Shown here: positions 21,982-30,720 of the stretch, one piece after another
Layout of the letters: the number at the start of each line of letters is the position of its first letter
Numbering within the stretch: position 1 is the stretch's first letter
NCBI RefSeq assembly: GCF_025753855.1
Contig: NZ_JAOWPT010000011.1
Location: 124,001 to 188,000 of the forward strand
Direction: 5' to 3'
Length of the DNA stretch: 64,000 nucleotides
Origin: Mesorhizobium sp. ZC-5
GTDB taxonomy: Bacteria; Pseudomonadota; Alphaproteobacteria; Rhizobiales; Rhizobiaceae
Program-made: the position numbers and the translations under genes
The notes under the pieces: model-generated
What the model was told of the DNA's origin: nothing
The model's input: only the letters and a program-made list of their open reading frames with translations
Databases searched by the model: none

Positions 21982-23315
21982 GGCCGCGGTCCCGGCCGCC
22001 AGTTGCGACGCCACACGCCGTCGTCGGCCATCAGTTCGCTGAGAATGCCTTCGCGCAGGCCGCGGTCGGCGACGCGCAGCCGTTCCGAGGGCCAGATGCC
22101 GCGGATCGCCTCGAGGATGGCGCAACCGGCAAGCACCAGGTCGGCGCGGTCGGCGCCGATGCAGGGATTGGCGACGCGCGCTTCGAAATCCCAGCCGAGC
22201 AGCTTTTCGATCATCGAATCGACGTTTGGCCGGTCCATCCACAGCCCGTCGACGCGGCGGCGATCGTAGCGTTCGAGCCCCAGATGCACGCCGGCCAGCG
22301 TCGTCACCGTGCCGGAAGTGCCAAGCAGGTGGAAGCGCGAGCCTGAGGTCAGGTGGGCCAGCCGGTCGCGGCCGTCGAACGCGCCGAGCATGCCCGTCAC
22401 GTCGTCGACCATCGCCTTGAAGACTGCCGGTGTCACGTCGCGGCCGCCGAAACGCTCGGCAAGCGAGACGACGCCGACCGGCAGCGAGGTCCATGAGACG
22501 ATGTGGTTGGCGAGCCGCGGCGTGCGCTGCCGCGATACATCGACCAGCGCGATCTCCGACGAGCCGCCGCCAATGTCGAACAGCACGATGCCGTCGGTAT
22601 CGCGCTCGACCAGCGAGCCGCAGCCGGAAACCGCCAGGCGCGCCTCGGTGCGCCGGTCGATGATCTCCAGCGACAGGCCGGTCTCGGCCTTCACCCGCGC
22701 CAGGAATTCGGCGCCGTTGTCGGCGGTGCGGCACGCCTCGGTGGCGATAAGACGGGCGCGGCGTACCGTACGCTGGCGAAGCTTGTCGGCGCAGATCTTC
22801 AACGCTTCGACGGCGCGATCCATCGCCGCCTCGCCGAGTCTGCCGTTGGCCGTCAGCCCCTCACCGAGGCGGACGATGCGCGAGAAGGCATCGATGACGC
22901 GGAACTGGCCCGGCCGCCCCGGAACGGCGACCAGCAGGCGGCAATTGTTGGTGCCGAGGTCAAGCGCCGCATAGACCGGCAGGTCCTGAAACGCCGGCCG
23001 CCGCGGCGCATCGGCTTCGGGCGCCGGTACTGGGGCTGGCGTAGGCGGTTCCTCAACCGACGGCGCATCTTTCGCGGGCAGTCCCTGCGGCACGCCGTCG
23101 CGCACGAAAACCTTGCGGCCGCGCCGGCGCTTGCGGCGCTTCTTCCATTTCGGCTTGTCGTTCGGGATCGCGCCAAGCGCCTGTCCGTTGCCGGACCAGC
23201 CCTCCGCCGGTCGGGCAGGAATAATCGGATTGGCGGACGGACTCGCGCCGTCGTGCGGCGGAAAGCCCCGTGACGCCCCATTTTCCGGCAACACGCCGGT
23301 ATCGGGGTCCTTCAC
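21978..23315 (-). CDS. ppx: Ppx/GppA family exopolyphosphatase
   Basis: Hydrolyses polyphosphate or pppGpp terminal phosphates; 445 residues. The catalytic region begins at about residue 113 with [14 protein letters not shown], the ASKHA phosphate-1 loop, followed by R-I-V-R-L-G-E-G-L and the phosphate-2 motif [10 protein letters not shown]. It lacks the long C-terminal HD domain of E. coli Ppx and instead has a roughly 110-residue N-terminal extension that is basic and proline-rich ([13 protein letters not shown]), likely disordered. The downstream rlmE is coupled by ATGA. PPX and GppA activities cannot be separated by sequence alone. Confidence 0.92.
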   Translation of the reverse strand: MKDPDTGVLPENGASRGFPPHDGASPSANPIIPARPAEGWSGNGQALGAIPNDKPKWKKRRKRRRGRKVFVRDGVPQGLPAKDAPSVEEPPTPAPVPAPEADAPRRPAFQDLPVYAALDLGTNNCRLLVAVPGRPGQFRVIDAFSRIVRLGEGLTANGRLGEAAMDRAVEALKICADKLRQRTVRRARLIATEACRTADNGAEFLARVKAETGLSLEIIDRRTEARLAVSGCGSLVERDTDGIVLFDIGGGSSEIALVDVSRQRTPRLANHIVSWTSLPVGVVSLAERFGGRDVTPAVFKAMVDDVTGMLGAFDGRDRLAHLTSGSRFHLLGTSGTVTTLAGVHLGLERYDRRRVDGLWMDRPNVDSMIEKLLGWDFEARVANPCIGADRADLVLAGCAILEAIRGIWPSERLRVADRGLREGILSELMADDGVWRRNWRPGPRP

Positions 23316-23633
23316 CTTCTTGTTCCTTCTGGCGCCGCGCGAACCATAACGGACGCTGCACGCGCTTTATGTTTTCTTCGTTGCCGTCAACGTACCAGCG
23401 CCGGTCGCAATCACCAAGCCCTGCTTTTGCAGAATTGACCCGCATCGAGCCTCTCCGCGCGCAGGATTGAAATTCCGATTTGATTGCCAGCGAAGAAAAC
23501 GGTTCTATCTGCGGAGGGGTGCGTTTAACCACGTGCTGACGATTCGGTCACTGTCGCATCGGCCCGGAAATCGGCAACAGTTTCCGGACCGCGATGCGTA
23601 ACTCAACGACCTCGGGCATCTTGCGCGTCGGCA
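23316..23633. other. Divergent intergenic region, ppx and YbhN-like gene
   Basis: 318 bp between two divergent genes. No reading frame with family resemblance is seen. It should hold promoters for both directions; a T-rich stretch near 23368-23390 is the only AT-rich patch. No palindrome stood out. Confidence 0.5.
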
Positions 23634-24653
23634 ATGGCGAGCGATGCTCCAGGGCACAGGAGCGACCCGCACGGGATGAAGTGGAAGGATTATATCTGGC
23701 CGGCCATCGGCCTTCTCGCCGTCACGCTTTCGGTATGGCTGCTCTACAAGGAACTGCGCGGCATTTCGCTCGACGATGTCGGTGACGGGCTCGCCGCCAT
23801 CCGGTTGCACCAATGGCTGCTCGCGGCGCTGGGTTCGGTCGTCGCCTACGCGGCGCTCGCCGGCTACGACCACATCGCGCTTCTGCATATCGGCAAGAAG
23901 GTGTCGTGGCTGTTCATCTCGCTGTGCTCCTTCACCACCTATGCGCTTTCCCACAACATCGGCGGCTCCGTCATTTCAGGCGCGGTCATCCGCTACCGGG
24001 CCTACGGGTCGAAGGGCCTGACCGCATCGGAGGTCGGCATCCTCGTCGCCGTCTGCTGGTTCACCTTCGTTCTCGCGACCATCGTGCTCGCCGGCTTCGT
24101 GCTGGTGCTCGAACCGTCACTCATCCACCGCTACATTGAAGGCACGCCGCCGATCGTGGCGTTCGCGATCGGCGCCTTTCTGCTCGGCCTGGTCGCGCTC
24201 TATGTCTTCTGCAGCTGGCTGCACCTGAACCCGCTGAACATCCGCGGCCTCGCCATCCATTATCCGCGCCTGCCGATCGTCGCCAGGCAGCTCATCATCG
24301 GCCCGCTGGAGCTGCTGGGGGCCGCCTCGATCATCTATTTCGCTCTGCCCGAAGCCGGAAATCCGGGGTTCATCACGGTACTCGGCGTTTTCATCGCCTC
24401 GTTTTCGCTGGCGCAGATCTCGCATGCGCCGGGCGGGCTCGGCGTGCTCGAGATCGTCTTTCTGTCGGGGCTGTCCGACATGGATCCGGTGGGCGTGCTC
24501 GCCGCCCTGCTCGTCTTTCGCCTGTTCTACCTGATCATCCCGCTGGCTTTGGCGCTGGTCGTCGTGCTGGTCTTCGAGCGCTCGCAATTCGCCCAGCAAT
24601 GGTCACGGCCGCTGCCCGTGGACATCGACACAAAACCACCGGATCCTGCCTGA
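23634..24653 (+). CDS. YbhN/UPF0104-type membrane protein (MprF N-terminal-like)
   Basis: Integral membrane protein of about eight helices, 339 residues from the ATG at 23634; an internal ATG at 23676 (giving M-K-W-K-D-Y) is equally plausible as start. It belongs to the lysylphosphatidylglycerol synthetase transmembrane family: G-Y-D-H-I-A-L in helix 3 region, N-I-G-G-S-V-I-S-G-A-V-I-R-Y-R, and S-H-A-P-G-G-L-G-V-L-E are the conserved flippase-like motifs. The soluble tRNA-dependent synthase domain of MprF is absent, so lipid translocation rather than aminoacylation is the likely role. It is a single gene with its own promoter region. Confidence 0.85.
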   Translation: MASDAPGHRSDPHGMKWKDYIWPAIGLLAVTLSVWLLYKELRGISLDDVGDGLAAIRLHQWLLAALGSVVAYAALAGYDHIALLHIGKKVSWLFISLCSFTTYALSHNIGGSVISGAVIRYRAYGSKGLTASEVGILVAVCWFTFVLATIVLAGFVLVLEPSLIHRYIEGTPPIVAFAIGAFLLGLVALYVFCSWLHLNPLNIRGLAIHYPRLPIVARQLIIGPLELLGAASIIYFALPEAGNPGFITVLGVFIASFSLAQISHAPGGLGVLEIVFLSGLSDMDPVGVLAALLVFRLFYLIIPLALALVVVLVFERSQFAQQWSRPLPVDIDTKPPDPA

Positions 24654-24847
24654 TCCCACCCTTCGACATCCGCATCGACGCGATCAGTACGGTGCAGTTG
24701 CCGAACCTGCACCGGCAATTTCCACGGCACGTCTCCACCCCTTGCTACCTTGAAGCCGAACAATCCCTTGACTATTTCGGGTCCATGGCTAAAACGCAGG
24801 CCGCGCGGACACTTTGGTGCCGACGCCAGCGGGTAATGACCGCCTGC

Positions 24848-24921
24848 TGGGGAATAGGTTAACGGTAGACCCACGGACTCTGACTCCGTTAGTCCTGGTT
24901 CGAATCCAGGTTCCCCAGCCA
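24848..24921 (+). tRNA. tRNA-Gln (anticodon CTG)
   Basis: A complete cloverleaf: acceptor TGGGGAA/TTCCCCA, D-arm with GGTTAACGG, anticodon stem ACGGA/TCCGT (24873-24889) with loop CTCTGAC giving anticodon CTG (24880-24882), T-arm CCTGG-TTCGAAT-CCAGG, discriminator G and encoded CCA (24919-24921). A TCTTTTTT tract at 24922-24930 follows as probable terminator. Confidence 0.97.
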
Positions 24922-25003
24922 TCTCTTTTTTCCACATAGCTCCCGTTCGCCGGCCGGCCGAGAAGCCGTCGTCTTTTCCCGCTTCCCGTCGAACGCCGGA
25001 CGA

Positions 25004-25471
25004 TCACGACGTGTCGGGACGGTTTGTGGCGCCCCGAAGCATGCCGTGTTGCCCGTTCGTGCCTGACGCGCGGCGCGAAGGAAAGACCGCAGAACTACGG
25101 AACAACGCCCAACCGGCGAACACGCCCGCCTGCCGGTCAGGAACCCAATCATCGGCGAGCCGCCCGGCCTGTGTGGCGAGACCCGTCAGCGCCGCGGCCA
25201 GCGCGCGAAAGCACAAAGCGAGGCGCATCGCCTCCGCCGACCGGTCGCCGGCCTGTAGAAGGGCTATCGGCGCGGCGGGCGCGCCGGTCATCTGCAACCC
25301 GGTGGTGACGAACTCCAGGGCGACGGACTCGGCGCGACGCAGGATCCAGAGCATGAAATCGCGGACAGGGAGCGGGCTGCCGGCCACACGCTCGGCCAGC
25401 TCGGCCAGGGCGACGAGCACAACCGCGATGCGCCTGAGCGCTTGCCTGTGATCCTCCATCGTCCAGTCCAT
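25004..25471 (-). CDS. Hypothetical protein
   Basis: A 155-residue product starting at the ATG at 25471 behind GGAGGGG; ATG 25459 and a TTG at 25483 are other starts. It is alanine- and leucine-rich, with two amphipathic-looking stretches (A-V-V-L-V-A-L-A-E-L-A-E-R and L-R-L-A-L-C-F-R-A-L-A-A-A-L). The pattern of a short regulator-free, all-helical protein resembles uncharacterised proteins I associate with rhizobial genomes, but no domain is recognised. The tail after residue 125 is low complexity and may not be ordered. Convergent with the tRNA-Gln gene. Confidence 0.55.
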   Translation of the reverse strand: MDWTMEDHRQALRRIAVVLVALAELAERVAGSPLPVRDFMLWILRRAESVALEFVTTGLQMTGAPAAPIALLQAGDRSAEAMRLALCFRALAAALTGLATQAGRLADDWVPDRQAGVFAGWALFRSSAVFPSRRASGTNGQHGMLRGATNRPDTS

Positions 25472-25483
25472 CAACCCCTCCAA

Positions 25484-25986
25484 CCAGTTCGGAGAGCATT
25501 ATGCGCGCGTTGGCCGAGACGTGGATAAAGCCGAGGAAAACATTCCTGGCGCCTGCTGACAAAGCGACCAAATTCGCACGAGATCATCCGCCACTACGGG
25601 CTGGACGGCCGTGTAGCCGTTCAGAGATCGTGGTCCAGCGGCAACCGATATGATGCTACGACCGACCGCCTTGTCGCCAGCGTTGTCCGCGAGTGCTGAC
25701 TGGGCACGAGACTTGAGTCTGGAAAATCATCCGGAGCTTTTGCATCCGCTCAAGCATTGGAGCCGGATCCGAATCCAAGATGCGATCCTGATCAACCAGA
25801 AACGCTCGTTAGGCGTGATCTCGTGGTCACGAATATTGGCGATTTGGCCCCAGCCTTCGGCGGATAGACGCCGCGAAAGCGGTCCAGTCGGACAGCATGT
25901 CGTGGGGACGCCATGCGCCCTTTGTGGATGTCGTTCAATAGCGGAAAAATCCCCAAACCCTTGCCCAGCAACAAAAACCGTGCTTA
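25484..25986. other. About 500 bp without a recognisable gene
   Basis: Between the hypothetical protein and the operator of the Rieske oxygenase gene. Several short frames exist on both strands, none with family resemblance. The region is less GC-rich than its surroundings. It might contain decayed mobile-element or gene remnants, but I could not identify a transposase motif. The 3' part (about 25900-25986) must hold the promoter of the downstream oxygenase gene. Confidence 0.45.
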
Positions 25987-26006
25987 TATTGAATGAACAT
26001 TCAATA
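25987..26006. promoter_or_regulatory. Palindromic operator 1, upstream of the Rieske gene
   Basis: TATTGAATGAACATTCAATA: 9-bp arms around AA, 10 bp before the start codon of the Rieske oxygenase, overlapping where RNA polymerase would sit. The same element recurs at 28809 and 34580 in front of other genes of this block. The size and symmetry suit a TetR/BetI-type repressor; the BetI-like gene at 33006 is the obvious candidate. Confidence 0.8.
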
Positions 26007-26016
26007 AGTAAGAGCC

Positions 26017-27222
26017 ATGAAGATGAACCGGCACGTTCGCGATGTGGCGGTCCCAAACGATTGGGATCGCAGGGGTTTGCCGGGCTGGTGCTACCATAGC
26101 CCGGCCCTGCTCGAGGTCGAAAAGGAGCACGTTTTCCGCAACCACTGGCAGATCGCCTGCCATGTGTCGGACGTGCCTGACCGCGGAAATTACCTGACCA
26201 TGGACGTGGTCGGCGAACGCGCGCTGATCGTGCGCGGCGCCGACGGCGTCGTGCGCGCCTTCCACAACATCTGCCGCCATCGCGGCTCCCGGGTCGTCGC
26301 CGACGAAAAGGGCACCTGCAAAAACGCGCTGGTCTGCCCGTTCCACGGCTGGGTCTACAATCTCGACGGCACGCTGAGGGGTGCTGCGCGCCCTCGCTCC
26401 TTCCCCGATCTCGACAAGACCGAATTCGGCCTGATGCCGCTCGACCTCGAAATCTGGATGGGACTGATCTTCGTGCGCTTCCGCAAGGGGCCGCAGCCGT
26501 CGGTGGCCGAACTCATGGCGCCGTTCGAGGCCGAAATCGCCAACTACCGCGTCGCCGACATGGTGCCGACTACGGGCATCTGGTCGCACACCTCGCCGGT
26601 CAACTGGAAATCCGTGCGCGACGTCGACAACGAGGGCTATCACGTTGCGATGGCGCATCCCGCCCTGCAGGATCTCTACGGCGCGACCTATTTCGACGAG
26701 CCGTTCGTCAACGGCGTATCGCGGTCTTTCGCCACCTACAACCCGCATGCCGGGCGGCGCTGGAGCGTGAAGAACTATGTCAAGCTGGCACCCGAGCCGA
26801 CAAACCTGCCGGAGAACCTGCGCAAGGCGTGGGTCTATTACGGCCTGTTTCCGAACGGCGCCCTGGCGCTGATGCCGGAATCGATCCAGTTCTACCAGGA
26901 GTTCCCGCTGTCGACCGGCGAAACCATGTTGCGCGGCGCGGTCTACCGCTATGCCGACGAGAGCCGCGAGCAGGCCGCGGCGCGCTATCTTGCCTATCGC
27001 ATCGACCGCGAGACGCTGGAGGAAGACGTCCAGCTCACCATCTGGTCGAACGAATCCATGCTGTCGGAATCCTTCTCGGGCTTCTACCTGTCCGATCTCG
27101 AATATGGGGTGCGCACCCACCACGACCACCTGCGCAAGCTGGTACCGGTCGTCGGGCTCGACACCGCGCCCGACGAGAAGGATATTTGGAATTTGAACGA
27201 GGCGCTGAGATCGCAAGCTTAA
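26017..27222 (+). CDS. Rieske non-heme iron oxygenase alpha subunit (GbcA-like)
   Basis: Predicted oxygenase of the aromatic-ring-hydroxylating/betaine-demethylase type, 401 residues. The Rieske cluster ligands are C86-x-H88 and C107-x2-H110 (I-C-R-H-R-G and C-P-F-H-G-W). The mononuclear iron site is H209 and H214 in D-N-E-G-Y-H-V-A-M-A-H, with E206 as likely electron bridge. Relatives that demethylate glycine betaine or other quaternary amines share this length and motif set, but ring hydroxylases do too. No reductase or beta-subunit gene is nearby. The operator 10 bp before the start, shared with the transporter and aminotransferase genes, ties it to the amine block. RBS is weak (AAGAGCC). 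Confidence 0.85.
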   Translation: MKMNRHVRDVAVPNDWDRRGLPGWCYHSPALLEVEKEHVFRNHWQIACHVSDVPDRGNYLTMDVVGERALIVRGADGVVRAFHNICRHRGSRVVADEKGTCKNALVCPFHGWVYNLDGTLRGAARPRSFPDLDKTEFGLMPLDLEIWMGLIFVRFRKGPQPSVAELMAPFEAEIANYRVADMVPTTGIWSHTSPVNWKSVRDVDNEGYHVAMAHPALQDLYGATYFDEPFVNGVSRSFATYNPHAGRRWSVKNYVKLAPEPTNLPENLRKAWVYYGLFPNGALALMPESIQFYQEFPLSTGETMLRGAVYRYADESREQAAARYLAYRIDRETLEEDVQLTIWSNESMLSESFSGFYLSDLEYGVRTHHDHLRKLVPVVGLDTAPDEKDIWNLNEALRSQA

Positions 27223-27224
27223 AT

Positions 27225-27294
27225 ATAGCGAGTAGCGACAGATCAACGGAATCGATCAGGCGCAAGGTTTTTTTATCTATTCGCTACTCGCTAT
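27225..27294. terminator. 14-bp perfect inverted repeat between convergent genes
   Basis: ATAGCGAGTAGCGA (27225-27238) pairs perfectly with TCGCTACTCGCTAT (27281-27294). It spans the gap between the convergent Rieske and aminotransferase genes, starting 3 bp after the former's stop. The loop contains seven T residues at 27268-27274. A bidirectional terminator or REP-like element is the simplest reading; the inner loop is long (42 nt) for a classical terminator. Confidence 0.6.
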
Positions 27295-27300
27295 TCGCTT

Positions 27301-28728
27301 CTATCCCCTCCACACCCCTTCCCGCCGCAAATCCTCCATCGTCCGCGAAATACCCTCGTGCAGGATGCCGACCATGTCGTCGATCTGCTGCTTGGTGATG
27401 ATCAGCGGCGGCGACATCACGCACATGTTGATCAGCGGCCGCACCAGAAGGCCGAGCTCGTGGCAATGCGCGTCGATGCGTTTTCCGACATCCTTGTCGA
27501 GTTGCAGGGGATCCCGGCTCTCGCGGTCGGCGACGCATTCCACGCAACCCATCAGGCCGGCGCCGCGCACCTCGCCGACCAGCGGCAGTTCTTCCAGCGT
27601 CTTCAGCTGCGCCTGGAAATACGGCGCGACCTTGCGGGCATGATCGAGCACGCCACCTTCCAGCAGGTCGAGATTCTTCAATGCCACCGCGCAGCCGACC
27701 GGGTGACTGGTGTAGGTCAGCCCGTGGCCGAACATCGCGTCCGGGTGGTTGGAGCGCCGCAATTCTTCCATCAGACGCGCCGAGATCACCACACCGCCGA
27801 GCGGGAAATAGCCCGAAGTGACGCCCTTGGCGAAGGTGATCATGTCGGGTTCGATGCCGAACACCTCTTCCGATGCAAAGACATGGCCGAGACGACCGAA
27901 GGCGGTCACCACCTCGTCGGAGACGTAGAGAATATCGTTCTGCCGGCAGATCTCGCGTATCCGCTTCAGGTAGCCGTCCGGCGGCACGATGACGCCGCCG
28001 GAAGCCTGCACCGGCTCGCCGACGAAGGCGCCGATCCTGTCGGCGCCGACCCGGGCGACGGTGTCGCGGAATTCATCGACCAGGAAATCCGCGAACGCTT
28101 CGACGCTCAGGCCAGCCGGCCGGCGAAACGGGTTCGGCGACGACAGCTTGACGATCAGCTCGTCGGCGCCGTCCATCCAGTCGCGGTCGCGCGGCCGGCC
28201 GTTCAGCGATGCGGAAAGATAGGTCGAGCCGTGATAGGCGCCGCCGCGGCTCAGGATCAGCTTCTTTTCCGGGCGGCCGCGCACATTGTTGTAGAACTGC
28301 ATGAAGCGCAGCGCCGTCTCCACAGCCGACGAACCGCCGGTGGTGAAGAATACGTGGTCGAGATCACCCGGCGCGTAAGCCGCGATGCGCTGCGCGAGTT
28401 CCGCCGACGGCGCGTTCATCGTGTACCATGGCGTGTTGTAGGACAGCGCCATCGCCTGGTCGTACATTACCCGGGCGAGCTCCTCGCGGCGGTGGCCGAC
28501 ATTGACGCACCACATGCCGGCCGGCCCGTCGATCAGCTGCTTGCCGTCGCCGTCGGTGATGTAGATGCCCTCGCCTTCGCCGATCAGCGCGCGTGCCTCC
28601 GTTCCAATGGAGCCGGCAAGCGGCCAGGGCTGCACCAGATGCCGCTTGGCGCGTTCGACCGCATCGCCGCTTTCCGCCCGCGCGGAAGGCGCATTCGCAC
28701 CGGTTCTGGTCTCTCTTAGTGCCGCCAT
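27301..28728 (-). CDS. Class III PLP-dependent aminotransferase
   Basis: Transaminase of the omega-amino-acid:pyruvate/GABA type (fold type I), 475 residues. The phosphate-binding G-G-S-S-A-V-E-T-A motif lies near residue 131, and V-S-D-E-V-V-T-A-F-G-R supplies the conserved Asp. The catalytic Lys is in T-F-A-K-G-V-T-S-G-Y, and T-Y-T-S-H-P-V-G-C completes the active site. The amino donor is unknown; beta-alanine, GABA, taurine or a polyamine derivative are typical. Its start lies about 80 bp from operator 2 and it is divergent from the transporter, so it probably deaminates a product of the imported amine. Confidence 0.9.
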   Translation of the reverse strand: MAALRETRTGANAPSARAESGDAVERAKRHLVQPWPLAGSIGTEARALIGEGEGIYITDGDGKQLIDGPAGMWCVNVGHRREELARVMYDQAMALSYNTPWYTMNAPSAELAQRIAAYAPGDLDHVFFTTGGSSAVETALRFMQFYNNVRGRPEKKLILSRGGAYHGSTYLSASLNGRPRDRDWMDGADELIVKLSSPNPFRRPAGLSVEAFADFLVDEFRDTVARVGADRIGAFVGEPVQASGGVIVPPDGYLKRIREICRQNDILYVSDEVVTAFGRLGHVFASEEVFGIEPDMITFAKGVTSGYFPLGGVVISARLMEELRRSNHPDAMFGHGLTYTSHPVGCAVALKNLDLLEGGVLDHARKVAPYFQAQLKTLEELPLVGEVRGAGLMGCVECVADRESRDPLQLDKDVGKRIDAHCHELGLLVRPLINMCVMSPPLIITKQQIDDMVGILHEGISRTMEDLRREGVWRG

Positions 28729-28808
28729 GGGATCACCTCGTATTTCGCTCGCCTGCTTGGAATTTCCGAACGCCGGCCAGCCCGCTAAACACGCCTTGCT
28801 GAGCTTAT

Positions 28809-28826
28809 TTTGAATGTCCGTTCAAT
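28809..28826. promoter_or_regulatory. Palindromic operator 2, between aminotransferase and transporter
   Basis: TTTGAATGTCCGTTCAAT has the same 18-bp layout as operator 1 (TTGAATG, two bases, CGTTCAA) with one mismatch between arms. It lies 80 bp upstream of the minus-strand aminotransferase start and about 160 bp upstream of the plus-strand permease, so it could control both directions. Confidence 0.72.
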
Positions 28827-28984
28827 CAATATCACAGAAATAGCGCTTGATTTCAATCGCCGTATGCGCTCATGATGAAGAAAGTCGGCAGCCAACGGGA
28901 ACTGGCGAACCGGCACCGTTCAATGGGATGCTGCATGGCGGAACTCTCAGCACGTGGGATCGAGCCCGCACCCGGAGCCCTGCA

Positions 28985-29902
28985 ATGACGGCGGCTGCAG
29001 AAGGTTCGCCGCCCTTGCGCGCAACGCGCAGCCGCGGCGGCCCTCTTCTGCAATCCGAACAGGCGCAGGGCATGGCCCTGATCAGTCCGACCTTCCTCTA
29101 CGCCCTCGTCTTGCTCGCCGTGCCGATCCTGGTGGTCATCGCCCATAGTTTCTGGACGCAGAACTACCTCACCATCGACCGCACCTTCACGCTCGAGAAT
29201 TACCGGGTGACGCTGACGGAGCCGATCTACCGCGATCTCCTGTTCCGCTCGCTCTACATCTCGCTGGTGGTCAGCTTCGTCACGGTGATCCTGGCCTATC
29301 CGATCGCCTACTTCATCTCGTTCCATGGCGGCAGCCGCAAGAATCTGTGGCTGTTCCTGATCACCATCCCGTTCTGGACGAGCTATCTGCTCCGGGTGAT
29401 GTCGTGGAAGGTCATCCTCGGTTATGGCGGCGTCCTGAATTCGGGCCTGATGGGCCTCGGCGTCATCGACGAACCCTCGACCGCCTTCCTCTACAACACC
29501 ACCGCCGTCATCATCACGCTGACCCATGCCTGGGCGGCCTTCGCCATCCTGCCGATCTTCGTCTCGCTGGAAAAGGTCGACCGCACGCTCTTGGAAGCGG
29601 CCACCGACCTCGGCGATGGGCCGATCCGCCGTTTCCTGCGCATCACCTTGCCGCTGTCGATGCCCGGCGTCATTTCCGCACTGATGATCGTCATGATCCC
29701 GACGGTCGGCGACTACGTGACGCCGCGTCTGGTCGGCGGCAAGGATGGTGTCATGATCGCCAACGCCATCCAGGCGCAGTTCGGCAAGGCCTCCAACTGG
29801 CCGCTCGGTGCCGCGCTTTCGGTGACCACCATGGTGATCGTCACGGCGATGGCCGGCATCACCGTCTTCATCCTGCGATGGGCCGCGAGGCGCGCGCGAT
29901 GA
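28985..29902 (+). CDS. ABC transporter permease, PotB-like
   Basis: Inner-membrane permease of the spermidine/putrescine (Pot) class, 305 residues from the ATG at 28985 (GGAG at -12). A longer frame reaches 28847 but its extra N-terminus looks non-coding. A hydrophilic tail of about 30 residues precedes six helices. The family features W-T-S-Y-L-L-R-V, T-H-A-W-A-A-F-A-I-L-P-I-F (near helix 3-4), and the EAA loop E-A-A-T-D-L-G-D-G-P-I-R are clear, and I-P-T-V-G-D-Y-V-T is typical of PotB/PotH. The PotC-like gene follows with ATGA overlap. Confidence 0.92.
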   Translation: MTAAAEGSPPLRATRSRGGPLLQSEQAQGMALISPTFLYALVLLAVPILVVIAHSFWTQNYLTIDRTFTLENYRVTLTEPIYRDLLFRSLYISLVVSFVTVILAYPIAYFISFHGGSRKNLWLFLITIPFWTSYLLRVMSWKVILGYGGVLNSGLMGLGVIDEPSTAFLYNTTAVIITLTHAWAAFAILPIFVSLEKVDRTLLEAATDLGDGPIRRFLRITLPLSMPGVISALMIVMIPTVGDYVTPRLVGGKDGVMIANAIQAQFGKASNWPLGAALSVTTMVIVTAMAGITVFILRWAARRAR

Positions 29903-30720
29903 CCGCCGTCCGCAGGCTGCTGACCAACTGGCTGCCGGTCTACGCGGCGCTCTATATCGGATTTCTCTATCTGCCGATCCTGCTCCTGCCGGTGTTCTCC
30001 TTCAACACCTCGGCGATCCCGAAATTCCCGCTCACCGGGCTGACGCTGAAATGGTACGAAAGCCTGCCCAACACGCCGGCGCTGCTCGACGCAGCCTGGA
30101 ACAGCCTGGTCGTCGGCGTGGCGGCATCCATCGTCAGCACCATGCTCGGCATCTGCGCCGCGCGCGCCATGACCCGCTACCGCTTTGCCGGGCAGCGCGC
30201 GGTGAGCGGGCTGATCATGGCGCCCTTGGTGCTGCCCGAAATCATCGTCGCGGTATCGCTGCTTTTGGTGCTGCTGCAGCTCGGCCTCAGCCTGTCCCTG
30301 TTCACCGTGGTGCTCGGCCATGTGCTGATCTGCGTGCCGTACTCGGTCACGGTGCTGATCTCCGGCTTCGAGGGTTTCGACCGCAGCCTGGAGGAGGCGT
30401 CCGCCGATCTCGGCGAAACCGCCTTTGGCACCTTCCGCCGGGTGACGCTTCCGATGGTGGCGCCGGCGATCATTTCGAGCCTGCTCGTGTCCTTCACCAT
30501 CTCGCTCGATGAGTTCATCATGGCGTTCTTCCTCACCGGCACCGATCCGACATTGCCTGTCTACATCTGGGGCCAGTTGCGTTTCGCGGCGAAACTTCCC
30601 GGCGTGCTGGCGCTCGGCACGCTGCTGCTGGTCGGTTCGTTCATTCTCCTCACCTTCGCCGAAATCATGCGGCGGCGCGCGACACGCCGTACCCAGAACG
30701 CAGGGGGTGCCTTTGTCTGA
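29899..30720 (+). CDS. ABC transporter permease, PotC-like
   Basis: Second inner-membrane permease of the polyamine-type importer, 273 residues, six helices. Start ATG overlaps the upstream stop (ATGA). The Pot-type signature L-Y-L-P-I-L-L-L-P-V-F-S-F-N-T-S near residue 25, A-L-L-D-A-A-W-N-S-L, and the EAA motif E-E-A-S-A-D-L-G-E-T-A-F are seen, plus S-L-D-E-F-I-M-A-F-F in the following helix. The stop overlaps the start of the ATPase gene by 8 bp, so the three transporter genes are translated together. Confidence 0.92.
   Translation: MTAVRRLLTNWLPVYAALYIGFLYLPILLLPVFSFNTSAIPKFPLTGLTLKWYESLPNTPALLDAAWNSLVVGVAASIVSTMLGICAARAMTRYRFAGQRAVSGLIMAPLVLPEIIVAVSLLLVLLQLGLSLSLFTVVLGHVLICVPYSVTVLISGFEGFDRSLEEASADLGETAFGTFRRVTLPMVAPAIISSLLVSFTISLDEFIMAFFLTGTDPTLPVYIWGQLRFAAKLPGVLALGTLLLVGSFILLTFAEIMRRRATRRTQNAGGAFV

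Noticed and set aside
21982-22734. 251-residue upstream extension of RlmE
   Set aside because: It lies inside ppx in another frame and has low-complexity composition. The ATG at 21981 overlaps the ppx stop and gives the normal RlmE size.
25727-26056. Minus-strand 109-residue frame, possible transposase remnant
   Set aside because: Considered as an IS5-like fragment, but no DDE motif or family-specific segment was found. It would also overlap the operator and Rieske gene start.
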